A stretch of 64,000 nucleotides of DNA from a virus (IMGVR_UViG_3300031963_000048:1-64000); one strand, 5' to 3'; positions 24,201-33,178 are shown, counted from the first letter of the stretch. Notes: generated from the letters alone by a model not told the origin. Numbers and translations: made by a program.

Positions 24201-27035
24201 AATGTCAATTCCAATCCTCCAGCAGCAAAAACATTTGCACTTCGCTCACCAATTGGCGACACAAATACAAGCGACTTAAAGAAGAGTATTACCCGCGAAA
24301 CGATTGATAAATTCGCAACATCTCTAGGAATTGGTCAATCAATTACTTCGCTTACTTCATCTTCAACAAGTGCTACTCTTACCTTTGGAAGAAATCATGG
24401 TCTCGGTGGTATTGCTATTGGTGCGATTACTGCTGGAGCATCATACAATAATGGCACCTATTATGATGTAAAACTCCTAAACACAGACCCAAGTCCCTCT
24501 GTTGGAACTTGGAAAGGTGCCACCGCAAAAGTAGTTGTAACTGGTGGTGCTGTTACTTCCGTTGATATTATTTCCGCTGGATCTGGATATACAAACGGAG
24601 AAGCACTCTATTTTGACAACACCAGAATTGGTGCTGGTAATGGTAACGCGAGATATACATTATCAACCGCCGGTATTTCTACAAGCATTGGTGATGTAGT
24701 TCAGATTACTGGTATTGGCACCACATCTGATTCTTATCATCGTATCAGTGCAGTTAATTCTGCATCTCAAATCTCTATTGCTAAAACTGCTGGAGATCCA
24801 ACACCAGTTGTTGGTGAGTATGTCTTCATTGTAGGACCATCTGCTAGAATTACATCTACAAGTTATAGTTCAACAACTGGAATTGCAACATTCACGACAG
24901 CAACTCCACATGGATTGTTGGCAGGAAACAAGTTTAGAGTCATCGATTCTTCTAATAATAATGCTGGAGACTATCTAGTTAAGGAAAGAGTAGGCGTAAC
25001 TACATTTACTGCGATTACAAATCAATCATTGAGTGTTGCAAATGGTCATGTATTGAAGCACGGTCTGTCTGCTAATGATGCGATTTCTGATATTAGAGAA
25101 GAAAACTTTGGTATTCGTCAAACTTCTTTTTATGGAAATGAAATTGTAAGACTCACTGCAGCAATTACAGATGATTCTGCTGCAACAACTCTTCAAATTT
25201 CTTCTATTACTTCGGGTATTGGAACTGGTGCAAGATTCTCAATGGGATCTTACATCCAAATTGATAGTGAAATAATGAGAATTACTTCTTCAAGTAATAA
25301 TTCTCAATTTACAGTCATTCGTGGTGCTCTTGGAACAAGAAAAGAAACTCACGATGCAGGATCACTAATTCGTAAGATTGACCCAATTCCAGTTGAATTC
25401 CGTAGACCATCAATTCTTCGTGCTTCTGGACATACATTTGAATATCTTGGTTACGGTCCCGGAAACTATTCCACTGGTCTTCCTCAAGTTCAAATCAAGT
25501 CTCTTACTGAAAGAGAAGATTTCTTAGTTCAATCACAAGAAAGATCTGGGGGCATTGTTGTTTATACTGGTATGAATAACAATGGTGATTTCTTCAGTGG
25601 AAACACCAAAACATCTTCAACTTCAGGTGAGGTTACTTCATATGATATTCCAACTCCTACAGTAACTGGACAAGATCCTTCCAAATCCAGTGTTGTTTAT
25701 GATGAAGTCACTGTTAAAGAAAGACTTCTTGTAGAGGGTGGTGATTCTGGTACGGTTCTTTCTCAATTTGACGGTCCTGTAACATTCAACAAACAAATCA
25801 GAGCAAAAGATGCTGTTACATTTAGTGGACAAGTCAGAATTACAAATACAACATCTTCCGATTCTGTTGGAAAAGGTGCTCTGACTGTCAAAGGTGGAGT
25901 TGGAATTGGAGAAAATCTTTATGTTGGTGGAAATTCTGTTTTCACTGGTAGCGTAACTTTAAATACATCTCTTGATGTTGATAATTTGAGACTGGACGGA
26001 AATGTATTAAGTTCTACAAATACCAACGGCAACATTACACTTACTCCAAATGGGTCAGGAATTGTAATAGTAAGCAGCGATTTGCGCGTCAATGGCAACG
26101 ATATTCAAGCATCTGATGGTAACACAAACATTACATTAGCATCTAATACACTTACAACATTTGCTGGCGATATTCGTATTAATGGTAATGATATTCAGTC
26201 TTCAGCAGGTTCTGTAGCACTTAGTTTGTCAGGTACAGATGTAACAACTGCCAATAATCTCATTGTCACAAATGACCTGAGAATTAATGGTAATGATATT
26301 CAATCTTCCACCGGATCTGTTGCACTCAGTCTATCTGGAACAAATGTAACCACTGCCAATGATTTAATTGTTACAAATGACCTGAGAATTAATGGTAATG
26401 ATATTCAAGCATCTGATGGAAATACTAATATTACATTAACATCTAACACTCTGACTACATTTGCTGGCGATATTCGTATTAATGGTAATGATATTCAGGC
26501 ATCAAATGGTAATACTAATATTACTCTGACATCAAATACCCTGACCACATTTGCTGGCGATATTAGAGTCAATGGTAATGATATTCAAGCATCTGATGGA
26601 TCAACCGCTATCAGTCTTTCGGGAGCAAATGTAACAGTTGCTGGAACATTAAACGTTAATGGAAACACAACTCTTGGAGATGCAATCACCGATATTACAA
26701 CTGTTAATGGTGAATTAAGAGTCACTCAAGATATCACGGCATTCTATACTTCGGACCAAAGGTTAAAAGATAATATCACTCCAATCCCAGATGCTTTGAA
26801 TAAGGTCATTTCAATCAGTGGTAATACATTTGATTGGAATGAAAAATCAAACAAAGAGGGTAATGATGTTGGTGTTGTTGCACAAGAAATTCTTGAAGTT
26901 TTACCGGAGGCAGTAACAACAAGAGAGAATGGATACCTCGCCGTTCGTTATGAAAAACTTGTCCCACTTTTAATTGAAGCAATTAAAGATTTAAAAACTG
27001 AAATTGATGAACTAAAACAAACAATCAATAAGTAA
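21225..27035 (+). CDS. very large tail fibre protein with C-terminal S74 chaperone domain
   Basis: 1936 aa. A TTG start is used: an in-frame TAA at 21210 leaves no other start before the conserved N-terminus GLNKLDNFIKN. The N-terminal 600 residues resemble a pectate-lyase-like beta-helix, the middle is made of beta domains, and residues about 1600-1810 hold INGNDIQ(A/S)S repeats. The end has SDQRLKDNI (about 1842-1850) and GVVAQEILEVLPE, the S74 intramolecular chaperone that trimerises fibres and cuts itself off at the Ser-Asp site. A late promoter precedes it. Confidence 0.88.
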   Translation: MGLNKLDNFIKNIEGRTLYVNPNDLDATDSITNTGNSLAQPFKTIQRALLEAARFSFVNGNDNDLVEKTTILVWPGEHLIDNRPGFAIYDNSGTAYAVPPTGGIGSPAQAVLSLELDSNFDLTQEDNILYKFNSVTGGVVVPRGTSIVGLDLRKTKVRPKYVPNPTDPLVSKSAIFRVTGACYFWQFSFFDADDSSLVYTHPSFFSSNYQSAPRFSHHKLTCFEYADGVNEVGTYGLTDLDMYYSKLSNAFNSYRPIPTTAKFPASTEDFAKRNPEWQIVGAFASDPIEIATIISGNGTTASTQVTVTTTEAHNLNIGTPIKIRGVSAPEYNIASTVQAVISDTQFTYLLQTFPITLPASPSASGATVTVETDTVSGASPYIFNCSLRSVWGMNGMHADGSKASGFRSMVVAQFTAVSLQKDDRAFVKYDKETRTYNGVIYNTVYGGDLPTGASQTDTTKVYHLDPNAIYRHGWETSHIKVTNDSFIQVVSVFAIGFNKHFDLESGGDASITNSNSNFGQISLNSDGFKAEAFSKDDNAFITSIITPRDISLVEEDIEWLSIDVGLTTSVGVSTHLYLYGLNASDSIPVSVTQGYRIGARVRDKLYLAIGATEYSADIYMEDGITSSFHAYSVTNVSSSILTLGTHAIQTGEKIIINSETGDLPENVTPHIDYYTIRVSSTQIKLATSFTNALNNEALTLYGGTQLKVYSRVSDKIAGDIGSPIQYDSSAGNWFITVNSGNQIYNQINTLGVAGLSETTDLTYVKRIIDERSLDEKVYKIRAVIPKELSGAKDPENGFIIQDSSTTGARPNDFTRTSIASTDYNYNKNQRFITTCTVSSGTVTVLSELPHDLNVDDIVIVKNVTDSSNLTGTYNRGYNGRFRVASVVNDMSFTYSTTDLTGRVHTPGASSTNNIDLRVTDDQIRDLPRFERNDIRQNLYVYRNEVISSYVEGQQDGIYHLYVLNASNGIPEEFINLKYSQSPVDLYPQLDRDNVNSNPPAAKTFALRSPIGDTNTSDLKKSITRETIDKFATSLGIGQSITSLTSSSTSATLTFGRNHGLGGIAIGAITAGASYNNGTYYDVKLLNTDPSPSVGTWKGATAKVVVTGGAVTSVDIISAGSGYTNGEALYFDNTRIGAGNGNARYTLSTAGISTSIGDVVQITGIGTTSDSYHRISAVNSASQISIAKTAGDPTPVVGEYVFIVGPSARITSTSYSSTTGIATFTTATPHGLLAGNKFRVIDSSNNNAGDYLVKERVGVTTFTAITNQSLSVANGHVLKHGLSANDAISDIREENFGIRQTSFYGNEIVRLTAAITDDSAATTLQISSITSGIGTGARFSMGSYIQIDSEIMRITSSSNNSQFTVIRGALGTRKETHDAGSLIRKIDPIPVEFRRPSILRASGHTFEYLGYGPGNYSTGLPQVQIKSLTEREDFLVQSQERSGGIVVYTGMNNNGDFFSGNTKTSSTSGEVTSYDIPTPTVTGQDPSKSSVVYDEVTVKERLLVEGGDSGTVLSQFDGPVTFNKQIRAKDAVTFSGQVRITNTTSSDSVGKGALTVKGGVGIGENLYVGGNSVFTGSVTLNTSLDVDNLRLDGNVLSSTNTNGNITLTPNGSGIVIVSSDLRVNGNDIQASDGNTNITLASNTLTTFAGDIRINGNDIQSSAGSVALSLSGTDVTTANNLIVTNDLRINGNDIQSSTGSVALSLSGTNVTTANDLIVTNDLRINGNDIQASDGNTNITLTSNTLTTFAGDIRINGNDIQASNGNTNITLTSNTLTTFAGDIRVNGNDIQASDGSTAISLSGANVTVAGTLNVNGNTTLGDAITDITTVNGELRVTQDITAFYTSDQRLKDNITPIPDALNKVISISGNTFDWNEKSNKEGNDVGVVAQEILEVLPEAVTTRENGYLAVRYEKLVPLLIEAIKDLKTEIDELKQTINK
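26080..26640 (+). repeat. six INGNDIQ-encoding repeats, about 90-107 bp apart
   Basis: Copies containing AATGGTAATGATATTCA or close variants start near 26080, 26167, 26274, 26381, 26468 and 26561. They encode fibre-shaft repeats and are similar enough to recombine. Confidence 0.85.
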
Positions 27036-27036
27036 A

Positions 27037-27924
27037 ATGCCCACTCCATCATCTGGTGCAATTAGTTTTACCGATATAACAAATGAATTTGGTATTGCCG
27101 GTACAAGGTCAATATCAAGATATTATGGTTTAGACGCTGGTATTCCAAACAGCGGTCAGATAAAGTTTTCAGATTTTTATAGTAAAATAATTAATGCTAC
27201 AAGAACTATAGGTGCGGCTACAGATTACAATGCCTATAATGACCTTTCAAATGCATCTGTTACGGGTGGATATAAATCAATTGCAACGATTATTACCAAT
27301 AATCTGCCAGTTAAATATTACTTAACTGTAAACGGAACAATAAGTGCATCAAACACTTCAACAACTGCCTTCAATACCGGCAGTTTTCCTGCAGGATCTT
27401 CACTCTATCTAACAAATAATAATTACATTGTGGGTGCTGGCGGAAATGGTGGAAATGCAAATGGTGGAGGGGGCAGCAATGGCGGTCCAGCTTTAACTTT
27501 AAATCTCACAACTTTCATTACAAATAATGGAACCATCGGTGGCGGCGGAGGTGGCGGCGGCGCAGGAAGCGGTGGTTGCTTTACTCAATGTCGGCAAGTT
27601 GGTTGTTGTGAGCAAAGGTGTGATACTGCCTGCGCCGATGGTGGTGGAGGTGGTGGCGGCGCCGGATCTGTTGCCGGATCTGGTGGATCTGGTGCAAATA
27701 GTGGTACTGCAGGAAATTTAACTGCCGGCGGTGGCGGCGGCGGCGGTGGATATTCTCAAAATGGGGCTGCAAGCGCCTCAGGATCTGCTGGTGCAAGTGG
27801 AGGAAATCTAGGGCAAAATGGTGGAAGTTCTTCTGGTGGCGGAGGGACGGCAGGCAACTATATAGTTAATAGTGGTTTTGCAACTTGGTTGGTAACTGGA
27901 TCTAGATTAGGAGGTGTTGGGTAA
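27037..27924 (+). CDS. glycine-rich tail fibre adhesin with a cysteine-rich insert
   Basis: 295 aa. The N-terminal domain (ISFTDITNEFG, ISRYYGLDAGIPNSGQIKFSDFY) is a common cyanophage fibre start. Residues about 140-280 are poly-glycine motifs like those of gp38-type adhesins that form a receptor-binding polyglycine-II lattice. One loop between glycine runs has six cysteines in 17 residues (CFTQCRQVGCCEQRCDTAC). It is likely the tip that contacts the host. Start is 1 nt after the large fibre gene. Confidence 0.8.
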   Translation: MPTPSSGAISFTDITNEFGIAGTRSISRYYGLDAGIPNSGQIKFSDFYSKIINATRTIGAATDYNAYNDLSNASVTGGYKSIATIITNNLPVKYYLTVNGTISASNTSTTAFNTGSFPAGSSLYLTNNNYIVGAGGNGGNANGGGGSNGGPALTLNLTTFITNNGTIGGGGGGGGAGSGGCFTQCRQVGCCEQRCDTACADGGGGGGGAGSVAGSGGSGANSGTAGNLTAGGGGGGGGYSQNGAASASGSAGASGGNLGQNGGSSSGGGGTAGNYIVNSGFATWLVTGSRLGGVG

Positions 27925-28556
27925 TGCAACCAGTAGAATTTAAAAATTTTAGAGATAGTAAAAATAAACTGCTGTTAAGTTATTGGACTATGAATAAAGG
28001 TGAAATATTCATCACCTGCGACTTATCAAAAACTAGTCTTGAATTGGGAGAAGATAATCAAATAGAAGATTATGGATGCACTTTTGCAACCGAAGGAAGC
28101 TTTACATTTCAAGAAATAGGAACGGATGTAATCGATACTGTTTATGCTGGAGACTCTTTTAATAGAAGACCACAAAAGGCAGTTTTAATAACTGCCTTAG
28201 AAGATAATTCAAAATGGTGCTATTCATTACATTTTAATAGTTTGTTTACCACAAATGAATCTGAAGGAGTGGAGTGGGAGTGTCCAAGTTCTGCAAAAAC
28301 TTTAAATGGTGAGCAAATAAAAATATCAGCAGGAGAAACGATAGAAGTAGTTGATAAAAACAAAGATCTTTATCTTGCAAATCCAATATATAAATCAGAA
28401 TTAAACACAATCACCTATAAAAGTCCTACTCAAGAAAATTTCACCAACCTTAATTTTGGTAAGTATTTAAGAATTAAAAAAGGTGAAGTTTTTGAAATTC
28501 AATCTGTCATTGATACTTATATTCCAAAACTTTATTATATTACTAGCCAACCATAA
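27924..28556 (+). CDS. unknown protein between fibre genes
   Basis: 210 aa, beta-rich and acidic (SYWTMNKGEIFITCDLSK, LEDNSKWCYSLHFNSLF). Its start overlaps the adhesin stop by 1 nt (TAATG), so the two are made together. It may be an adhesin chaperone or a fibre component; no motif decides this. A late promoter begins at its end. Confidence 0.75.
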   Translation: MQPVEFKNFRDSKNKLLLSYWTMNKGEIFITCDLSKTSLELGEDNQIEDYGCTFATEGSFTFQEIGTDVIDTVYAGDSFNRRPQKAVLITALEDNSKWCYSLHFNSLFTTNESEGVEWECPSSAKTLNGEQIKISAGETIEVVDKNKDLYLANPIYKSELNTITYKSPTQENFTNLNFGKYLRIKKGEVFEIQSVIDTYIPKLYYITSQP

Positions 28557-28559
28557 ATA
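28552..28559 (+). promoter_or_regulatory. late promoter CATAAATA
   Basis: CATAAATA overlaps the preceding stop, 14 nt before the ATG at 28574. Confidence 0.6.
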
Positions 28560-28573
28560 GTTAAAAATCTAAA

Positions 28574-30589
28574 ATGGCAAATTATAAGAAGTCATTTAAT
28601 TTTAGAAATGGAGTCCAAGTTGACGAAGATAATTTCGTTGTAAATGCGAATGGCTTGGTTGGAATTGGAACAACAATTCCAGAATCTTATCTTTTAAATG
28701 TTTATGGTGATACTAGAGTTATTGGACTAGTTACTGCAACGAGTGCAAAAATTGGTGACTTGAATGTTACTGGTGTTAGCACCGTTGGATTTTTAACTGC
28801 GTCAAATATAAATGCTTCTGGAGTCGTAACTGCAACAACTTTTTATGGAGATGCTGCGGGACTAACAAACATTTATGCAATTGCTGTTGATGGTTGGTAT
28901 GTTTCTGCAGGCACTATTTCTACAACATCAAGTGTTGGTGTGGCGACAACCAATCCAACAGGAACTTTACAGGTTGGTGTTGCAGTCACGATCAATAATA
29001 ATGGAAATGCAACATATACAGGAATCATAACTGCTGCAAGTTTTGCTGGAATTGGGTCAGATATTACTCAGATTAATGCCTCTAACATTTCTTCAGGAAC
29101 TTTATCCAATCCTAGATTACCCCAAAACATCAATGTTTCTGGAGTTGTAACTGCTGCAAGTTTTGATGGAATTGGGTCAAACATCACTCAAATTAATGCT
29201 TCAAATATTTCTTCAGGCACTTTATCCAACCCTAGATTACCTCAAAGCATTAGTGTTTCTGGAATCGTAACAGCGTACAGTTTTGCCGGATTTGGAACAG
29301 ATATTTCTGGAATCAATGCTTCAAATATTTCTTCGGGCACTTTATCCAATCCTAGATTACCTCAAAGCATCAGCGTTTCTGGGATCGTAACTGCCGCTGG
29401 CGGATTTGTTGGGAATGTAACTGGAACTGCAAGCACGGCACAATCACTAACAGGGACCCCAAGTATTACTGTTGGAAATATAACGGCTGCCAATTTAAAT
29501 GCAAGTGGAATCATAACTGCCACTACTCTTGGTGTATCAGGACTTACAACAACCACAAATCTAGTTGCCCAAACAAGTATTGGAATTGGAACAACTAATC
29601 CAATTGGTGATTTGCAAATTAGAAATGCAACTGCTGCATCAATTCTAGTTACAAGTGATACTCAATCCGCACTTATTTCTATTGGAAGAAGCAATTCACT
29701 ACAAACTTCCAATGGGGTATTAAGATTTGGAAATACTAACGTAAGTCAAGGATATAGCACACAGTCTTCTTTAGATATTATCAATTATGCTCTTGGAAAT
29801 GTAAATAATTACTTGAATCTAGGTTCTTCTGGTGTCGGAACTGGTGCATTTAATTGGATTTATGGGCAAAATGCTAATACTCCATTAATGACTTTGACTT
29901 ATGGAGGTTCTCTTGGAATTGGAATTACCATTCCATCTAACACTCTACACGTAGTTGGAACGTCAACAGTAACTGGAAATTCTTTTGTTGGTGGAAATCT
30001 TGGAGTTTCCGGAAACTTAACTGTTGGTGGAGTTTTAACAGCAAATAATCTTATTACAACTACACTGTCTCTTACGGGATCTTTAAATAACAACGTAAAT
30101 GCAACAACAGGCATTTCAACATTTAATCGTATTCAAGTAAATTCTTCAGTAGGATTTACAACGATTACTACTACTGGAAACATTGGCATTCAAACATCTG
30201 CATCTTCAACTTATCCTCTTATAGTTAATGCCGGCACTACTGCATTCATAGTCAATTCACTTGGTGGCATTGGAGTTGGAACAAATGTATTCACTTATGC
30301 ACCAAGTCTTGCATACGATGTAAGTGTTGATGCTGCTCGTGGTGTTGGTTATTTTCAGGGTGTTGGAGTTGGAACAACGACTCCAAGTTCTTTTGCTGAT
30401 TTTAGTGCTGCTGGGTATAATGTTCCAACTCTTGGAAGTATATTCCAATTTATGATTCCACCTAAAGTCACAACAACGCAGAGAAATTCATTATCAATTG
30501 TAGAAGGTGGTTTGATTTATAATACAACTAACAAGAGATTAGAAGTTTATAATGGAATTGGTTGGTGTGGTATCGCTACAATTCCATAA
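28574..30589 (+). CDS. repeat-containing tail fibre protein
   Basis: 671 aa. The start (ANYKKSFNFRNGVQVDEDNF) is a common cyanophage fibre N-terminus. Valine/threonine/glycine-rich strand repeats such as VSGVVTAASF and GIGTT(N/I)P run through the protein, with three near-identical 40-aa units containing NASNISSGTLSNPRLPQ (about residues 153-272). The C-terminus (NKRLEVYNGIGWCGIATIP) is a typical fibre end. It ends just before the terminator at 30627. Confidence 0.82.
   Translation: MANYKKSFNFRNGVQVDEDNFVVNANGLVGIGTTIPESYLLNVYGDTRVIGLVTATSAKIGDLNVTGVSTVGFLTASNINASGVVTATTFYGDAAGLTNIYAIAVDGWYVSAGTISTTSSVGVATTNPTGTLQVGVAVTINNNGNATYTGIITAASFAGIGSDITQINASNISSGTLSNPRLPQNINVSGVVTAASFDGIGSNITQINASNISSGTLSNPRLPQSISVSGIVTAYSFAGFGTDISGINASNISSGTLSNPRLPQSISVSGIVTAAGGFVGNVTGTASTAQSLTGTPSITVGNITAANLNASGIITATTLGVSGLTTTTNLVAQTSIGIGTTNPIGDLQIRNATAASILVTSDTQSALISIGRSNSLQTSNGVLRFGNTNVSQGYSTQSSLDIINYALGNVNNYLNLGSSGVGTGAFNWIYGQNANTPLMTLTYGGSLGIGITIPSNTLHVVGTSTVTGNSFVGGNLGVSGNLTVGGVLTANNLITTTLSLTGSLNNNVNATTGISTFNRIQVNSSVGFTTITTTGNIGIQTSASSTYPLIVNAGTTAFIVNSLGGIGVGTNVFTYAPSLAYDVSVDAARGVGYFQGVGVGTTTPSSFADFSAAGYNVPTLGSIFQFMIPPKVTTTQRNSLSIVEGGLIYNTTNKRLEVYNGIGWCGIATIP
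29031..29390 (+). repeat. three 120-bp tandem repeats
   Basis: Units begin near 29031, 29151 and 29271 and share long identical stretches (for example CCTAGATTACC in each). Each encodes 40 residues, so copy-number change keeps the frame and alters fibre length. Confidence 0.85.
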
Positions 30590-30608
30590 GTCTTGATACT
30601 TAAGACAC

Positions 30609-30659
30609 TTGACAAACTGGCACAGGGGGGTCGCAAGACCCCTTTTTTGCTGCTATAAT
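30609..30659 (+). promoter_or_regulatory. TGGCACA-class early promoter with internal terminator
   Basis: TTGACAAACTGGCACA (TGGCACA at 30618) and TATAAT (30654), start-to-start 36 bp. The terminator at 30627-30648 lies between them. Serves the SF2 helicase. Confidence 0.8.
30627..30648 (+). terminator. terminator of the fibre operon
   Basis: GGGGTC-GCAA-GACCCC followed by six T. It ends the late fibre transcripts. Confidence 0.92.
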
Positions 30660-30678
30660 ATGTGTATTGAATTGAGAG

Positions 30679-31908
30679 ATGATGTACCAACTTCGCCCTC
30701 ACCAACAAGTTGCTCTGGATGCTCTGGCACAGCATCTCAAAGGTATCTGTGTGTTTCCTACCGGTGGTGGTAAGACCAACGTGGGCATTTTTGATGCTAT
30801 TCGTGTGTTTCAGTCTAGCACCCCCAAGACTATTGTAGTGACGGCGCCGCGCATCCTCCTGGCAGAGCAGTTGTCTGCTGAATACCTTGAGTTTATCACT
30901 AATGCTTCTGTGATGCACATTCACAGTGGTGAGACTCATCACTTCAGCAGCACTCGTCCCAATGCGATTCGCACTTGGTATGAGCAAACTCAAGGTCACA
31001 AACTGATTTTCACCACTTACAATTCTCTGCAGCAACTTGCAAAGGCAGATATTGAGGTGGATACGATTTACTTTGATGAGGCACACAATAGCGTTCAACG
31101 TCACTTCTTTCCTGCTGTAGAGCATTTTGCTGCTGAAGCAAAGCGTTGCTACTTCTTTACTGCAACTCCCAAGTATTCTGCCACCGTTGCCAAACCTGGT
31201 ATGAATGATGTTGCTGTCTACGGTAATATCATCGCCAAAGTTCCTGCTCCTGAATTGGTACAGGGTGGCTATATCATTCCTCCCAAAGTGATTACTGCTC
31301 CAATGCGTCTGTCCGTCAAGGGTGAGGATATTGCTCAACGGGACTGTGAGTATCTGATGCAAATCATTCAGGACAATCCTGTCGATAAGATTCTGGTGTG
31401 TGCAAAGGCAACTCGCCACATCATTGCTCTGCTGTCTGAATCTGACTTTGCAGACCAGATTGCCGAGCAAGGTTACTCTGTGCTGCACATTACTGCCAAG
31501 CACGGTGCATTTATTGATGGGCAGAAGGTCAATCGTGAGGTGTTTTTTGACACTCTGAATGCTTGGGGCAAAGACCCTGACAAAAAGTTTGTGGTCCTGC
31601 ATCACAGCATTCTGGCAGAAGGCATCAACATTTCTGCTCTGGAAGCGGTCGTGTTCTTGCGCTCTATGGACGTTGTGGGCATCGGTCAGACCGTTGGTCG
31701 GACGCTGCGTCTGCACCCCCAAGACGCCGCTGGAATCCGCTCTGGCGCCATTCAGGCAGGCGACCTGTCGTCCTACACTAAATCCTATGGTCTGGTGGTC
31801 TGCCCGGTCTTTGACAAGGCATCTACGGGCACTGCGAAGGCAGTCCAGAATGTGGTGGACATCATCTTCAAGCAAGGTGAGGTTGCCGTCAGCATTGTCA
31901 GGCGCTGA
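30679..31908 (+). CDS. superfamily 2 DNA/RNA helicase
   Basis: 409 aa. Motifs in order: Walker A FPTGGGKT (26-33), DEAH (132-135), TATP motif III (160-163) and motif VI GQTVGRTLR (335-343). This is a ResIII-like SF2 helicase. It could be the UvsW-type branch-migration enzyme, but I see no extra UvsW domain, so the exact role (recombination, replication restart, transcription) is open. Codon use is more GC-rich than in the fibre genes. Two ATG codons stand in tandem at the start. Confidence 0.92.
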   Translation: MMYQLRPHQQVALDALAQHLKGICVFPTGGGKTNVGIFDAIRVFQSSTPKTIVVTAPRILLAEQLSAEYLEFITNASVMHIHSGETHHFSSTRPNAIRTWYEQTQGHKLIFTTYNSLQQLAKADIEVDTIYFDEAHNSVQRHFFPAVEHFAAEAKRCYFFTATPKYSATVAKPGMNDVAVYGNIIAKVPAPELVQGGYIIPPKVITAPMRLSVKGEDIAQRDCEYLMQIIQDNPVDKILVCAKATRHIIALLSESDFADQIAEQGYSVLHITAKHGAFIDGQKVNREVFFDTLNAWGKDPDKKFVVLHHSILAEGINISALEAVVFLRSMDVVGIGQTVGRTLRLHPQDAAGIRSGAIQAGDLSSYTKSYGLVVCPVFDKASTGTAKAVQNVVDIIFKQGEVAVSIVRR

Positions 31909-31947
31909 CTTTTCTGCTATACTACCTACACATCAGGAGAAACTCTA

Positions 31948-32091
31948 ATGCGCTGCAAAGTCCAACTCTATGTCGCTGGCAAAGTCTTTGATGAGATTGT
32001 CGAGGCACGTGATTATGATGATGCCAGGCGGACTGCTCTAGCACGTAATCCAAGTGCTAAAGTTATTGGTGTGACCGCTGTATTCGGATGA
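31948..32091 (+). CDS. small conserved protein
   Basis: 47 aa (MRCKVQLYVAGKVFDEIVEA at the start, ARNPSAKVIGVTAVFG at the end). Ribosome site AGGAG at 31935-31939. It looks like a tiny alpha/beta domain of a kind I recall in many cyanophages. The stop overlaps the next start (ATGA). Function unknown. Confidence 0.78.
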   Translation: MRCKVQLYVAGKVFDEIVEARDYDDARRTALARNPSAKVIGVTAVFG

Positions 32092-32333
32092 GCGAAAACT
32101 TTCAGAAACCTTTTGTAGATCGTCCAGGAATCTTAAATCCAAAACCATCAGATCCACAAGGTTATGTCACTAAAGATGGTATGTGGGCAGCAGTGCCATT
32201 TGGTAAAAAGTTTATTATCATTCACAACGGACAGCAGGTTCATCTAGCAAACAATTACAAGTCCGCCAAAACCTACATTCAAAAGTCCGCAAAAGGCGCA
32301 TCGGTCTCCAGTCTAGATCAATTTCTTGGTTAA
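32088..32333 (+). CDS. conserved protein of unknown function
   Basis: 81 aa. Proline-rich start (KPFVDRPGILNPKPSDPQG), then a small beta domain (WAAVPFGKKFIIIHNGQQ) and a helix (YKSAKTYIQKSA). It is coupled to the 47-aa gene by an ATGA overlap. Confidence 0.75.
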   Translation: MSENFQKPFVDRPGILNPKPSDPQGYVTKDGMWAAVPFGKKFIIIHNGQQVHLANNYKSAKTYIQKSAKGASVSSLDQFLG

Positions 32334-32355
32334 ATAATAAAACTATGAGACCTAG

Positions 32356-32589
32356 ATGATGTCTTATTATGCTTGGTTTATCGTATTTGCAGTAGCGGCA
32401 TACTTTATCGCAACAGATGATAGTATCGCTGCTGCCTTTTATTATGTGCTTAAGTTAGCAAAGTCTAACTATGAGAAACAAAAGTGGTGGTTGTTAAACA
32501 ATCCACGTAATCCTGTGGTAAAATATTTAATGTGGCGTCGTTCTATGAAACTCGCAAAAGAGTTAATGGACGAATATAAAAATAAATAA
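32356..32589 (+). CDS. small membrane protein
   Basis: 77 aa. Residues 4-20 (YYAWFIVFAVAAYFIAT) form one membrane segment, possibly a second weak one (AAAFYYVLKL). The rest is basic and likely cytoplasmic. Function unknown. Confidence 0.72.
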   Translation: MMSYYAWFIVFAVAAYFIATDDSIAAAFYYVLKLAKSNYEKQKWWLLNNPRNPVVKYLMWRRSMKLAKELMDEYKNK

Positions 32590-32609
32590 CACTACATCTG
32601 GTAATACAT

Positions 32610-32927
32610 ATGCTCTCTACGCAGTACAGATTGAGACTGGAAGCAATCTGTGAGAAGATTGTACTTCATAAAGAAGTAAGTTTAGAAGATATGATCTGGG
32701 CAGAGAAACTTGCAAAGGCAAATCGCTCTGCTGGAACAATGCTCCGCCAGGCAAGACGTAAAGCGGAAAATCCCAATATGGATGAAATGGATGATTTCCT
32801 AAACTCAATGGATATTGGTGGTTTAGGGCACGAAAGATTTGGTAGAAGAGGTTTTGACAACCCAGATGAACTGCATGATTGGTTTAAACGTGATGATGAC
32901 GAAACCGATTGGCGAACAAGAGATTGA
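32610..32927 (+). CDS. conserved cyanophage protein of unknown function
   Basis: 105 aa. A helical, charged N-terminal half (LEAICEKIVLHKEVSLEDMIWAEKLAK) is followed by a flexible acidic region with GGLGHERFGRRGF and a terminal DDDETDWRTRD. The promoter for the next unit begins at its 3' end. Confidence 0.75.
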   Translation: MLSTQYRLRLEAICEKIVLHKEVSLEDMIWAEKLAKANRSAGTMLRQARRKAENPNMDEMDDFLNSMDIGGLGHERFGRRGFDNPDELHDWFKRDDDETDWRTRD

Positions 32928-32952
32928 CAATATCTGAAAAAACCTTTATAAT
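32924..32952 (+). promoter_or_regulatory. consensus sigma70 promoter
   Basis: TTGACA (32924-32929), 17-bp spacer, TATAAT (32947-32952), 21 nt before the ATG at 32974. Starts the first small-gene unit (32974-34176). Confidence 0.92.
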
Positions 32953-32973
32953 ACCCGCATATACACTCTGATT

Positions 32974-33177
32974 ATGGACTACAAACCCTATAGTATGGAA
33001 TGGAGTCGGCGGCGGTATCTTGCCGAAGCAATCCAACAATACTTTGATACTGATGCGTCTCTGGATGTTGTCCTGGACGATATTGTGAGTGTGCTTGAGG
33101 AGAATGTAGAGCACCACAAGAGTCGTGCCGAACGCTTTCAGGAAGTTCTGGATGGTCTGAAATCTCTTCCTTATTGA
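32974..33177 (+). CDS. small conserved protein
   Basis: 67 aa, fully helical (WSRRRYLAEAIQQYFDTD, then VLDDIVSVLEENVEHHKSRAERF). First gene behind a consensus early promoter. Function unknown. Confidence 0.78.
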   Translation: MDYKPYSMEWSRRRYLAEAIQQYFDTDASLDVVLDDIVSVLEENVEHHKSRAERFQEVLDGLKSLPY

Positions 33178-33178
33178 T

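Noticed and set aside
30547-31875. 442-aa minus-strand ORF opposite the SF2 helicase
   Set aside because: It mirrors the helicase codons in a GC-rich gene; no motif and no promoter. A shadow frame.
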